Positions 41,295 through 49,830 of a DNA stretch of 64,000 bases are shown one piece after another (the stretch's first letter is position 1; each line of letters opens with the position of its first letter). Source of the DNA: Marinobacter sp050379415 (lineage in GTDB: Bacteria; Pseudomonadota; Gammaproteobacteria; Pseudomonadales; Oleiphilaceae). The position numbers were made by a program, and so were the translations under genes. The DNA lies in the NCBI RefSeq assembly GCF_050379415.1, contig NZ_JBNRLS010000007.1, positions 1 to 64,000 on the forward strand, given 5' to 3'. A model generated the notes under the pieces. That model saw only the letters and a program-made list of their open reading frames with translations, was not told the origin of the DNA and did not search any database.

Positions 41295-41963
41295 TCACCG
41301 ACCGGAAATATCCTTCTCCAGGCTTCCGTCTACCCCCAAACTCTCCCCATCCTCCGGAAACAGATGCCCATAAGCCGCCCGCACCCCATCGACGATGAAC
41401 TGGTGCGGCACATCGTCAAACACCCCGTGATCGTTGATGTACTCCATGTGCGCCTGGCCATCCTCGGTGAATTCCTGGAACACCGAGTCATTCACACCAT
41501 CAAACTCCAGCGGCTCCACCTTCATCAGCTCACACAGCTGCTTGTTGAACGCCGGGGTCGCCTTTACCCACTGGCCATTCAGATAGAGCTCGATAAAGCC
41601 GTGCATCCGGAAAATGTCCGAGCGCAGCCATTCGATCAGTTTGGGGCTGGAGAGGTGGTTACGCACATCCGCCAGGCCCAGCCGGCTGGGAATGCCGACG
41701 GCGCGGGCGGCGGCGCCGAGCAGGACGGCCTTGGGAATGCAGTAGGTCTCTCTGCTGGCCAGGGCGTAACTGGCGGATAAAGTGGTGGGGTCAGTACGGA
41801 ATACGTAGGGGTTGTAGTTGATGCTGTCCCTGACCGCCAGATACAGCACCGTGATCTGCTCTACCGGGTCGTCGGAAACACCCTCAAGCTGCCTGGCGAT
41901 CCAGGCCTTGAGTTCGGGCTTGTCGTAATCGAAGAAGGCGGTGGGCTGAAGGTAGCGTTCCAT
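41295..41963 (-). CDS. Transglutaminase-like domain protein
   Basis: A 222-residue cytoplasmic protein of the transglutaminase-like cysteine-protease superfamily. The catalytic Cys is in RETYCIPKAVLLGAAARAVGIPSRLGLADVRNHL, the His in RMHGFIELYLNGQWVKATPAFN, and the Asp/Asn position is in the last strand. Such bacterial proteins are thought to act as peptidases or amidases rather than cross-linkers. The stop overlaps the end of the hairpin repeat region. Substrate unknown. Confidence 0.85.
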   Translation of the reverse strand: MERYLQPTAFFDYDKPELKAWIARQLEGVSDDPVEQITVLYLAVRDSINYNPYVFRTDPTTLSASYALASRETYCIPKAVLLGAAARAVGIPSRLGLADVRNHLSSPKLIEWLRSDIFRMHGFIELYLNGQWVKATPAFNKQLCELMKVEPLEFDGVNDSVFQEFTEDGQAHMEYINDHGVFDDVPHQFIVDGVRAAYGHLFPEDGESLGVDGSLEKDISGR

Positions 41964-42060
41964 AGGGACTCATCCAGGGTTCGGGCATCAAAGCCCGATC
42001 CTCGCTGATTAGCAACCTACGGGCAATGGCCATTTCCGCCAAAGCCATTGCCCGGTTTGC

Positions 42061-43092
42061 TCATTCCTTCCCTTCAAAGCCCTGCATGACATTGACCGCA
42101 TTCACGCCGATGGCGTCCACGTCGTAACCGCCTTCCATGGTGAATACCGTGGGTAGCCCCAGCTGCTCCAGGCGTTTGCCCAGTTTGAGATAATCGCCTG
42201 ACGTCAGCTTGAAGAAGGAAATCGGGTCTTCTTCGAAGGTATCCACCCCCAGCGCCACCACCAGGGCATCCGGTGCGAACGCCTGGATGCGCTCGCAGGC
42301 CTTCTCCAGACCCTGGCTCCAGATGTTGAAGGGAGTGTCAGGTGGGAAGACAATGTTCAGGTTGTAGCCTTCGCCATCACCCTCGCCGGTTTCATCCTCG
42401 AATCCCAGGAAGTGCGGAAACACCAGGTCCGGGTCGCCGTGGAGACTGATGGTAAGCACGTCGCTGCGATCATAGAAAATCGCCTGGGTGCCGTTGCCAT
42501 GATGGAAGTCCACATCGAGCACCGCCACCTTGCCGTAGCCCTGGTCCCGGAAGGCCTGGGCGACAATGGCGGCATTATTGAAGAAGCAGTAGCCTCCGAA
42601 CACGTCGGCATGGGCGTGATGACCCGGTGGCCGGCACAGGGCGAAGGCGGCGCGTTCACCCCCGGCCACCAGCTTCTGGGCGGTGAGAGCGACATTGGCG
42701 GATGCCCGGGCCGCTTCCCAGGTGCCGTCGGAAATTGAGGTATCGGCGCCGAGACTGTAATAGCCGAGGCGACCGTCGATGTCCTTTGGCAGCCGGGCGC
42801 GCATGCCCCGGCCAACCCAAAAGGTGGGGATGGCCTCGCCGCGCTTGCCGGCCGCCACCCACTCGTCCCAGCAGGTTTCCAGGAAACTCACATAATCGGC
42901 CGTATGCACCCGCTTGACCGGCTCAAGCCCGAACTCTTCCGGCTCCAGGATCTCCCCGAGCGCCTGGTCCTTCACCCGCGCCAGGATAGTTTCGGCCCGG
43001 GAAGGCTTCTCGTGAGGCTCGATCAGCAGGCCGCCGTCCAGTTCGGTTTTGACATGGCGACGGCTGTGCAGGGGTGAGAACACGGTTTTCAT
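42061..43092 (-). CDS. Acetylpolyamine amidohydrolase (HDAC family)
   Basis: A 343-residue zinc deacetylase of the arginase/HDAC fold, started at the ATG at 43092 (MKTVFSPLHSRRHVKTEL), the family start. Active-site elements: CRPPGHHAHADVFGGYCFFNNAAI, VLDVDFHHGNGTQAIFY and ALGVDTFEEDPI. The length and MKTVFSPLHS...E start match acetylpolyamine amidohydrolases, which release acetate from acetylputrescine and related compounds, rather than AcuC. It may feed polyamine catabolism toward GABA, which the nearby GabT/GabD could use. Confidence 0.88.
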   Translation of the reverse strand: MKTVFSPLHSRRHVKTELDGGLLIEPHEKPSRAETILARVKDQALGEILEPEEFGLEPVKRVHTADYVSFLETCWDEWVAAGKRGEAIPTFWVGRGMRARLPKDIDGRLGYYSLGADTSISDGTWEAARASANVALTAQKLVAGGERAAFALCRPPGHHAHADVFGGYCFFNNAAIVAQAFRDQGYGKVAVLDVDFHHGNGTQAIFYDRSDVLTISLHGDPDLVFPHFLGFEDETGEGDGEGYNLNIVFPPDTPFNIWSQGLEKACERIQAFAPDALVVALGVDTFEEDPISFFKLTSGDYLKLGKRLEQLGLPTVFTMEGGYDVDAIGVNAVNVMQGFEGKE

Positions 43093-43236
43093 GGCGGCAA
43101 AAATTCCTCGCTGAACGAATCGGATTACTTTGGCACAGGGGCGATCTTGGCTCAAATAGGGCAATTGTGGCAGGCTGGAGCCCTTTTCAGGGAGAGGGAA
43201 TTACCGCTATGACGCCTTGTGGATTACCGGAGAACC

Positions 43237-43806
43237 ATGACTGATCTGATCGCGGATATGTCTCTCGCGGAAGGGCTCGGACAGCTTTGTGGCCTGATCG
43301 CCCTGGCGTTCTGCATTGCCGGCTTCGCCAACAAGAACGACGACCGGCTGATGGTGCTGCTGATCTCCGCCAACGTCGCGTTCGCGCTGATGTTCGCCTT
43401 CTTCGAGAGCTGGACGGCGTCGGCACTTACGGTGCTGGTGATTGTCCGCATCACGCTCGCCCGCAAGTATCAGGGCAACTGGCAGATCATGGCGGTGATG
43501 CTGGCGGTGAATCTGGTGGTGGCCTGGGTTACCTGGAAATCTCTGACCGACGTCTTTCCGCTCATGGCGGCGGTACTCGGCACCGTGGGCATGTTCATGC
43601 TCCGGGGCATCGCGCTCAGAATCGTTCTGGGCCTGGCGGCTTTGGCCTGGATGCTTAACAACATCGTGATCGGCTCAGTGGGCGGCACCCTGGCCGAAGC
43701 CATGGTTCTGGTGACCAATATCATCACCATCGTCCGCCTCTACCGGCTGCAGAAAAAGTATCCGGATCTGAAAACCGATGCCATAGTCAGGACACAGAGC
43801 GACTGA
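43237..43806 (+). CDS. YgjV-like inner membrane protein
   Basis: A 189-residue membrane protein with five or six spans. Start is the ATG at 43237 (MTDLIADMSLAEGLGQLCGLIAL). It has the layout of the YgjV/DUF family of small inner-membrane proteins: LMVLLISANVAFALMFAFFESWTASALTVLVIVRITLARKY, then ITIVRLYRLQKKYPDLK. Function unknown. The next gene begins 16 bases later, so both are probably co-transcribed. Confidence 0.7.
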   Translation: MTDLIADMSLAEGLGQLCGLIALAFCIAGFANKNDDRLMVLLISANVAFALMFAFFESWTASALTVLVIVRITLARKYQGNWQIMAVMLAVNLVVAWVTWKSLTDVFPLMAAVLGTVGMFMLRGIALRIVLGLAALAWMLNNIVIGSVGGTLAEAMVLVTNIITIVRLYRLQKKYPDLKTDAIVRTQSD

Positions 43807-43822
43807 CTGGCGGAGCGTACGG

Positions 43823-44389
43823 ATGGGAATGATTATCCGGGTAATTTCAATGGCAACGGTGGGCTTGCTGGCGGGCTGTGTGATGGCGCCAGTGCACTAT
43901 TACGAGCCGGTCGATCCCGGGTACGAGACCAGAGGAGGCCCCTGTGGTGCGGGCCCCGAGGACCGGGTTGTGATCGAGTATGGCGAAATCACCGTTCAGG
44001 TATCCATTGAGCGGGAGACAGCCCGGCCGGCGCTGTTAATCGGAATCGACATCCCTGACGGCCATGTTGTCACTCTTCAGTCTGATCAAGTGTCAATCAA
44101 CGGTGAATCCCGGCACCTCGGCCCGGTGCGGACCTGGAATACGGCCCAGACCGCGATGGTGACCGTTGGCCCCGAGCTGGCTGGTAGCGGCGAGAAAAAA
44201 TTCCGTTGGATCGTGTCCGATACTTCAGTGTTGCCAAGGCATTTCACGATCGAGACGCCACTGCCTCCGGCCCTCGACGTTTACCGGATCCAGCTACCCG
44301 CCATCCTGTTGGATGGTGAACCAACCGTGCTGCCGGAACTGACCTTCCGGAAAGCCTCTGGATTATTCAGTACGCCGATCAACTGCTGA
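43823..44389 (+). CDS. Lipoprotein of unknown function
   Basis: A 188-residue protein with a lipoprotein signal: VISMATVGLLAGCVMAP (lipobox LLAGC). The mature domain is strand-rich and immunoglobulin-like in look (VVIEYGEITVQVSIERETARPALLIGIDIPDGHVVTL). No family was recognised. It follows the membrane protein gene closely. A periplasmic or outer-membrane structural role is possible but unsupported. Confidence 0.65.
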   Translation: MGMIIRVISMATVGLLAGCVMAPVHYYEPVDPGYETRGGPCGAGPEDRVVIEYGEITVQVSIERETARPALLIGIDIPDGHVVTLQSDQVSINGESRHLGPVRTWNTAQTAMVTVGPELAGSGEKKFRWIVSDTSVLPRHFTIETPLPPALDVYRIQLPAILLDGEPTVLPELTFRKASGLFSTPINC

Positions 44390-44501
44390 ACCCTCCGCCT
44401 CCTGTGCCCTCCTGAACTTTTCCCGTGTCCTATTCTGGACTATTGTCAGAGAGGGCTTTCCAAGCGAAACCACCCATTTCCGCCTAGAAAAGGATCACAC
44501 C

Positions 44502-44786
44502 ATGGCCAACGAAAGCTACCACGAACCTGTTGAAGAGCTTTCTGACGATACCCGGGACATGCATCGGGCAATCAGCTCGCTGATGGAGGAGTTTGAAGCC
44601 GTTGACTGGTACAACCAGCGTGCATCTTCCTGTAAGGATTCCGAGCTGAAAGCAATTCTCGAGCACAACCGGGATGAAGAGAAGGAACACGCGGCCATGG
44701 TGCTGGAATGGATCCGCCGGAAGGATCCGACCATGGACAAGTACCTGCGCGAGTTCCTGTTCAAGGAGGGACCGATCGGGCACTAG
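44502..44786 (+). CDS. Encapsulated-ferritin-like (EncFtn) protein, no shell gene nearby
   Basis: A 94-residue two-helix ferritin-like protein. It matches the EncFtn core: EELSDDTRDMHRAISSLMEEFEAVDWYNQR and LEHNRDEEKEHAAMVLEWIRR. Ferroxidase residues align with those of Rhodospirillum rubrum EncFtn as E30, W36, E60 and H63. Known cargo proteins continue past GPI with a linker and an encapsulin-docking peptide; here the gene ends GPIGH. No encapsulin shell gene is adjacent, the neighbour being a convergent LysR gene. It may oxidise iron as a free decamer or supply a distant shell. Confidence 0.87.
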   Translation: MANESYHEPVEELSDDTRDMHRAISSLMEEFEAVDWYNQRASSCKDSELKAILEHNRDEEKEHAAMVLEWIRRKDPTMDKYLREFLFKEGPIGH

Positions 44787-44806
44787 TCAGTTTTCGACCG
44801 CCGCCT

Positions 44807-45718
44807 TCAGTCCGGGTAGGTTTTCAGAAGCTCATTACCTGTCCGGCGAATGGACTCGAGCGCCTGCACGTTCTTCCAGTCTTCCCGGTAGACCATTCCG
44901 AAACTGAACGAGATCCGGGGAGAGAAGGGCCGCATGACCACATCCTTGCGGCCCACGAGCTGATCCGTCGCCGTGATGGGATTCATCACACTGATTCCGA
45001 CTCCGTTGGCCACCATTGCGGCAATGGCACCGATGTTCGACTCGGTTTTGCCGGCAATGGAGATCGAGTGGCTGGCGGCCAGGTGGAGCAGGGGGTCCGC
45101 GCCCACGTTGGGTTGGTTGCTGATAACCAGGTACTGGTTCTGCAGGTCCTCGATTGTGACTTCTTCCCGGTTAGCCAACGGGTGATTTGCGGGTACCAGG
45201 CAGTGCGCCTGGGTGGTCAGCCACTCCTCGATCCTGAGCAGTCTTGAGCTCACCGGCAGCGTGACGAAGCCGATGTCTGCATGACCGGACTCCACCTCCC
45301 GAAGTACATCGTGGCTGGACATCATGTCGAAACTAATGCTGAAACCGCGATTCTCTTCCAGCAGGGTGCCAATCAAGCGGGGAACAAATCCGAATGCGAG
45401 CCCCGGAATCGCAGCAATGCGCAGGCGAGAGGTGCCGAACTCTTTCAGTGCCAGAACGCTGTGCCGCAGTTCCTCGATATTCCCCATCAGGCGCAGAATT
45501 TCCTCGTAAAGCTCATACGCCTCGGGCGTCGCGACCAGTCGGTTTTTCTCCCGCAGGAATAACTGAATCCCCAGGTTGTCCTCCAGCTGGGCCAGGGAAC
45601 GGCTCACCCCGGATTGGGTAATGCCCAGGGTTCGTGCGGCCTGCGAGGCACTCCCGGCTTCCAGCAGTGTCTTGAAGATTGCCAGCGATTTCAGGGAATG
45701 GATGTTGACGTCAGCCAT
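44807..45718 (-). CDS. LysR regulator of the aminotransferase/CoA-transferase locus
   Basis: A 303-residue LysR regulator. HTH: NIHSLKSLAIFKTLLEAGSASQAARTLGITQSGVSRSLAQLEDNLGIQLFLREKNRLVATPEA. The effector domain continues to LKTYPD. It is divergent from the class III aminotransferase gene with a spacer of about 100 bases, so it is the obvious candidate regulator of the catabolic operon. An AT-rich segment TTGAAATACTTTTACGTATC in the spacer may hold its site. Inducer is unknown; an amino acid or oxo acid of the pathway is likely. Confidence 0.88.
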   Translation of the reverse strand: MADVNIHSLKSLAIFKTLLEAGSASQAARTLGITQSGVSRSLAQLEDNLGIQLFLREKNRLVATPEAYELYEEILRLMGNIEELRHSVLALKEFGTSRLRIAAIPGLAFGFVPRLIGTLLEENRGFSISFDMMSSHDVLREVESGHADIGFVTLPVSSRLLRIEEWLTTQAHCLVPANHPLANREEVTIEDLQNQYLVISNQPNVGADPLLHLAASHSISIAGKTESNIGAIAAMVANGVGISVMNPITATDQLVGRKDVVMRPFSPRISFSFGMVYREDWKNVQALESIRRTGNELLKTYPD

Positions 45719-45822
45719 GATTAAAAGTCATCGAATCCGGTAAAAAAATCATATCTTGAAATACTTTTACGTATCTTTCTAGACTGCAAATCAACAACAG
45801 TACAAATATACCGGATCGCAAC

Positions 45823-47196
45823 ATGTCATCTTCTCCTCTTTTCTATCAGGCCGGCCCGGCCATGCCTGAGGTCTCCCACGGACATGGCGTCTATCTCTGG
45901 GATACGGACGGCAAGGAATATCTTGATGGCTGCTCGGGTGCCATTTCCTGCAACCTGGGTCATCACCATGACGGTATTCGTGATGCCATGCTGGCGCAGC
46001 TGGACAAGGTCGCTTTTACCTACCGCACCCAGTTCGAGAATGCGCCGGCCATGGCATTGGCTGAAGAGCTTGTCAACATGACCAACCGGGACCTGGAAAA
46101 GGTCTTTTTTGTGTCCAGTGGTTCGGAGTCGGTCGAATCCGCGATCAAGCTCGCGCGCCAATATTTTGTGGCTCGTGGCGAATCCCATCGGCGCCACTTT
46201 GTCTCTCTGCGTCCGTCCTATCACGGCAGTACCCTTGGCGCCCTCGGCGTGACCGGATATCAGCCCCTGGAGGCACCCTTCGCTGACATTACCCAGGGTT
46301 CCATCAAGGTGCCTGGTCCCGATTTCTATCGCCGCACCGAGACGGATGACGATACCCATATCCGCAAAGTGCTGCAGGAAACCCGTGAGCGGATCGACGC
46401 TGCCGGTGGCGAAAGCATCATCGCGGTGGTTCTGGAGCCGGTCGGTGGTGCCAGTACCGGTGCCCGCATGGTCAACCAGGCCTACCTGGAAGGCATCCGC
46501 AAGCTGTGTGACGAGATTGGTTGTCTGCTGATTTATGACGAGGTGCTGTCTGGCGTCGGTCGCACCGGCACCTGGTTTGCCTACCAGCACTGGGGCGTTG
46601 CGCCGGACCTGCTGACCACAGCGAAGGGACTGGGTGCCGGCTATTACCCGGTGGGCGCGCTGCTGTGCCGGGAGGACATTGTCGATACCGTGATGGCCAA
46701 TGGCGGGTTCCAGCATGGCCATACCTATGCCGGCAATCCGTTGGCCTGCGCAACTGGTCTGGCTACCGTGGAAGCGATACGGAACGAGAAGCTGCTGGAT
46801 AACGTTGCCGCCCGGGGTCAGCAGGTGCGCGAAGGCCTTGAGGCCCTGAAAACCCGTTATGACTTTGTGGGCGATGTTCGAGGTATCGGACTGCTCTGGG
46901 GCGTGGAGCTGGTCATGGACCCGGCGACCCGGTCGCCGTTTCCTTCGGAGGCCAACCTGTTTGCCAGTGTGACCGCCCTGGCCAAGGAAGAGGGACTCCT
47001 GATCTACCCCCGCCGGACCCTGGACGGGCTGGCCGGTGACCATTTTCTGATCAGCCCTCCGCTCAACATCTCCGAACAGGAGATCACGATATTGCTGGAG
47101 CGCCTGAACCGGGCCCTGCAACGTCTTGAAAGCGAAGTGGTGGCGCCCCTGTCCGCCACAATCGCCGAACCCAATGCCCAAAGCACCATAGGCTGA
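45823..47196 (+). CDS. Class III aminotransferase (proposed N6-acetyl-beta-lysine transaminase)
   Basis: A 457-residue PLP-dependent class III aminotransferase. Cofactor residues are D239 (LLIYDEVLSGVGRTG) and the Schiff-base lysine K268 (TTAKGLGAGYYPVGA), with GSESVESAIKLARQY near 100 binding phosphate. The class acts on omega-amines and beta-amino acids. It opens a tight operon with CoA-transferase, M20 and thiolase genes. Such neighbours fit a product that is a 3-oxo acid, hence a beta-amino acid substrate. I infer N6-acetyl-beta-lysine; beta-alanine-type or other beta-amino acids are alternatives. Confidence 0.85.
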   Translation: MSSSPLFYQAGPAMPEVSHGHGVYLWDTDGKEYLDGCSGAISCNLGHHHDGIRDAMLAQLDKVAFTYRTQFENAPAMALAEELVNMTNRDLEKVFFVSSGSESVESAIKLARQYFVARGESHRRHFVSLRPSYHGSTLGALGVTGYQPLEAPFADITQGSIKVPGPDFYRRTETDDDTHIRKVLQETRERIDAAGGESIIAVVLEPVGGASTGARMVNQAYLEGIRKLCDEIGCLLIYDEVLSGVGRTGTWFAYQHWGVAPDLLTTAKGLGAGYYPVGALLCREDIVDTVMANGGFQHGHTYAGNPLACATGLATVEAIRNEKLLDNVAARGQQVREGLEALKTRYDFVGDVRGIGLLWGVELVMDPATRSPFPSEANLFASVTALAKEEGLLIYPRRTLDGLAGDHFLISPPLNISEQEITILLERLNRALQRLESEVVAPLSATIAEPNAQSTIG

Positions 47197-47202
47197 TCTT
47201 GC

Positions 47203-47904
47203 ATGACACTGCTGAACCAGAAATACACGTCCGTTGAAGATGCCATCGCGATGATTCCTGATGGTGCCTCCATCATGGTCGGCGGCTTTGGCTCACCGGG
47301 CACCCCGTTCGCCTTGCTGGACGAACTGCTGGCCCAGGGCCAGAAAGGATTAACCCTGATCAAAAACGACGCCAACGAGCCGGATATCGGGATCGGGCGG
47401 CTGATCCGCGCGGGTCGTGTGGATCGCCTGATCACGTCGCACATCGGCCTGAACCGTGTGGCGATTGAAGAGATGAACCAGGGTCGGCTGGTGGTGGAAA
47501 TGTATCCCCAGGGCCTGCTGGCGGAGAAGATCCGCTGTGCCGGTGCCGGCCACCTCGGTTTCCTGACCGACATCGGGCTTGAGACCGAGATCGCCCAGCA
47601 ACGGCGGGAACTGGAGCTTAACGGCCGCAGGTGTGCAATCGAGCCCGCCATCACTGCGGACGTTGCGCTGATTCATGCCGATGTCGCCGATACCTACGGC
47701 AACCTCGCTTACCGGGGCACGGCGATCAACTTCAACCCACTGATGGCCATGGCCGCGGACAAGGTAATTGCCCAGGCCTTCCGGGTGGAGTCACCGGGAG
47801 GCCTGAAGCCCGAAGCCATTCATACGCCCTGTGCCTTCGTGAACCATGTGGTCCGGGTCGATCCTGCCACCAGTGAACAGGGGATACGTGCCCATGCCGT
47901 CTGA
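47203..47904 (+). CDS. CoA-transferase subunit A
   Basis: A 233-residue alpha subunit of a 3-oxoacid-type (class I) CoA-transferase. The CoA-binding signature is MVGGFGSPGTP near residue 26; further motifs are GAGHLGFLTDIGLETE and ALIHADVADTYGNLAYRGTAINFNPLMAMAADK. It starts six bases after the aminotransferase gene and overlaps subunit B by 11 bases, so the two are co-translated. In the proposed pathway it activates 3-oxo-6-acetamidohexanoate using another acyl-CoA as donor. Confidence 0.9.
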   Translation: MTLLNQKYTSVEDAIAMIPDGASIMVGGFGSPGTPFALLDELLAQGQKGLTLIKNDANEPDIGIGRLIRAGRVDRLITSHIGLNRVAIEEMNQGRLVVEMYPQGLLAEKIRCAGAGHLGFLTDIGLETEIAQQRRELELNGRRCAIEPAITADVALIHADVADTYGNLAYRGTAINFNPLMAMAADKVIAQAFRVESPGGLKPEAIHTPCAFVNHVVRVDPATSEQGIRAHAV

Positions 47905-48547
47905 TCAGGAAAGAATGCTTGCCCGCGCCGCCAGGGAAATCCTGCCCGGCCAGATTGTGAACCTCGGTATCGGCCTGCCGACGCGGCTGTTTCATTACAT
48001 GCCCGAGGATCTGGAGGTGCTGGTGCACTCCGAGAACGGCGTGCTCGGCTGTCAGCCTCTGGGCCAGGGTGTGGCCCCGGACTACGAGCTGATCGACTCC
48101 GGCGGAGCCTACATCGGTACCCGCCCGGGTGCCAGTGTGTTCGACAGTGCCCTGTCCTTTGCCATGATCCGGCGCAGCCGCGTGGACGTGACCTTCATGG
48201 GCGCTTTCGAGGTGGATCAGCAAGGCAACCTCGCCAACTGGAAAATCCCGGGCAAATTCTCGCCCGGTATCGGCGGCGCGATGGAACTGGCCCAGAAGGT
48301 CGAGAAGCTGGTGGTGCTGTGTTCACACAATGACAAGCACGGTAACCCGAAGATTCTCAAACAATGCAGATTGCCGCTCACAGCCCCCGGGTGTGTCTCG
48401 CTCATCGTGACCGAGAAGGCGGTCATGGAAGTGACGGAGAAAGGGCTGGAAGTGATTGATCTCGCCGAGGGCATGGATGTGGAAAGTTTGCGCGCTGCCA
48501 CGGAGGCCGAGCTGATCATTGATGAAAGCCGGCTCGGGAGGTTCTGA
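47894..48547 (+). CDS. CoA-transferase subunit B
   Basis: A 217-residue beta subunit. Catalytic glutamate E47 is in VLVHSENGVLGCQPL, the class I CoA-transferase motif. Other family parts: NLGIGLPTRLFHYM, SFAMIRRSRVDVTFMGAFEVDQQGNLANWKIPG. The start at 47894 lies inside the end of subunit A; the open frame upstream is overlap only. Its stop overlaps the next ATG as TGATG. Together with subunit A it forms a heterotetramer that could recycle CoA from 4-acetamidobutyryl-CoA to the incoming 3-oxo acid. Confidence 0.9.
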   Translation: MPSDQERMLARAAREILPGQIVNLGIGLPTRLFHYMPEDLEVLVHSENGVLGCQPLGQGVAPDYELIDSGGAYIGTRPGASVFDSALSFAMIRRSRVDVTFMGAFEVDQQGNLANWKIPGKFSPGIGGAMELAQKVEKLVVLCSHNDKHGNPKILKQCRLPLTAPGCVSLIVTEKAVMEVTEKGLEVIDLAEGMDVESLRAATEAELIIDESRLGRF

Positions 48548-49830
48548 TGCTGACCGCCATCGAACAACGCATTCTGGATTGTTGTGATGAGCTCATGGGC
48601 GACACCCTGGAGCTTACCCGTGAACTGGTAAGGGGGTATAGCGTCCTCGGTCACGAGCAGAGCGCGCTGGCAACCATGGAGAGCTGGTTTCAGCGCCTGG
48701 ATTTGCCGGTGGAGCGCGTGGCGCTGGATGCTCCCGGTTTCGCGGAGCATCCCCATCGCGCCCCCACCGAGTGGTCCAGTGAAGGTCGCTATAACGTCGT
48801 TTCCCGTCTTAATCCCTCCTCCAATAAACCGCACCTGATCTTTAATGGCCACCTGGATGTGGTGCCGGCTGAGCCGACCGATATGTGGACCCGGTCACCC
48901 TGGGAGCCCTGGGAAAAGGACGGCTGGCTGTATGGTCGTGGTGCCGGCGATATGAAGGCGGGTATTGCCGCCATGGTGATGGCGGTTGAGGCCGTGCGCC
49001 GGGCCGGCGTGGAGATCGACTTCCCGTTGACGTTGCAGACGGTCATCGAGGAAGAGTGTACCGGCAATGGCGCATTGGCTTGCCTTCATCAGGGCTACAC
49101 TGGCGATTTTGTGCTGATTCCCGAGCCCTTCGGTGCCCAGATCTACAGTGGCCAGGTGGGTGTGCTCTGGTTCCGCATGCGCATTGATGGGGTGCCGGCT
49201 CATGTGCTGGACACCAGGGCCGGTCGCAATGCCATCGAGACGCTTCAGACCTACCTGCCAGCGTTCAAGGCACTGGAAGAGGAAATCAACAGCCTGCCGC
49301 GTCCCGCGCCCTACGAGGCCAAAGCCCATCCGTTCAACCTGAGCATTGGCAAAATCGAGGGCGGCAACTGGGCTTCCAGCGTGCCCGCTCACGCCATTCT
49401 GGAAGGCCGGGTTGGCTTCCCGCCGGGTATCTCGCCCGATGAAATCATGACCCGGGTGCGTCAGGTGATCGCCGACCACCACCAAGCCCTGGGTGATGGC
49501 TCTCCGGAGCCACGCGTGGAGTTCCATGGTTTTCGCTCCGAGGGCCATCTGGTGGATCTCGAGACCCCCGGCATCCGGCTGCTGTCACGGTGCCACGAGG
49601 ATCTCGTGGGGGAGCCTCCGGCCCATTACCTCTCGACCTGTACTACCGACCTGCGGGCCTTTCATGTCTCCGGTGGCATCAACGGCACCTGTTATGGCCC
49701 CGTTGCCCAGCGCATCCACGGCGTGGATGAGTGTGTCGATATCGAGTCAGTTCGACAGGTGCTGACCACCTATGCCCTGTTCCTCAGCCGCTGGTCCACC
49801 GATACCGAATCTGCAAGGAGTGTGCTATGA
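48547..49830 (+). CDS. M20 metallo-deacylase (proposed 4-acetamidobutyrate deacetylase)
   Basis: A 427-residue ArgE/DapE-type M20 peptidase. Zinc ligands and catalytic residues: H102 and D104 (GHLDVVP), D135 (GAGDMKAG), E169/E170 (VIEEECTGNG). A dimerisation lid domain lies near 200-310 (LWFRMRIDGVPAHVLD). ArgE-like enzymes remove N-acetyl groups from amino acids. Within this operon, deacetylation of 4-acetamidobutyrate to GABA is the step that would link to GabT/GabD. N-acyl beta-amino acid or carbamoyl hydrolysis are alternatives. Overlaps its neighbours at both ends. Confidence 0.87.
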   Translation: MLTAIEQRILDCCDELMGDTLELTRELVRGYSVLGHEQSALATMESWFQRLDLPVERVALDAPGFAEHPHRAPTEWSSEGRYNVVSRLNPSSNKPHLIFNGHLDVVPAEPTDMWTRSPWEPWEKDGWLYGRGAGDMKAGIAAMVMAVEAVRRAGVEIDFPLTLQTVIEEECTGNGALACLHQGYTGDFVLIPEPFGAQIYSGQVGVLWFRMRIDGVPAHVLDTRAGRNAIETLQTYLPAFKALEEEINSLPRPAPYEAKAHPFNLSIGKIEGGNWASSVPAHAILEGRVGFPPGISPDEIMTRVRQVIADHHQALGDGSPEPRVEFHGFRSEGHLVDLETPGIRLLSRCHEDLVGEPPAHYLSTCTTDLRAFHVSGGINGTCYGPVAQRIHGVDECVDIESVRQVLTTYALFLSRWSTDTESARSVL

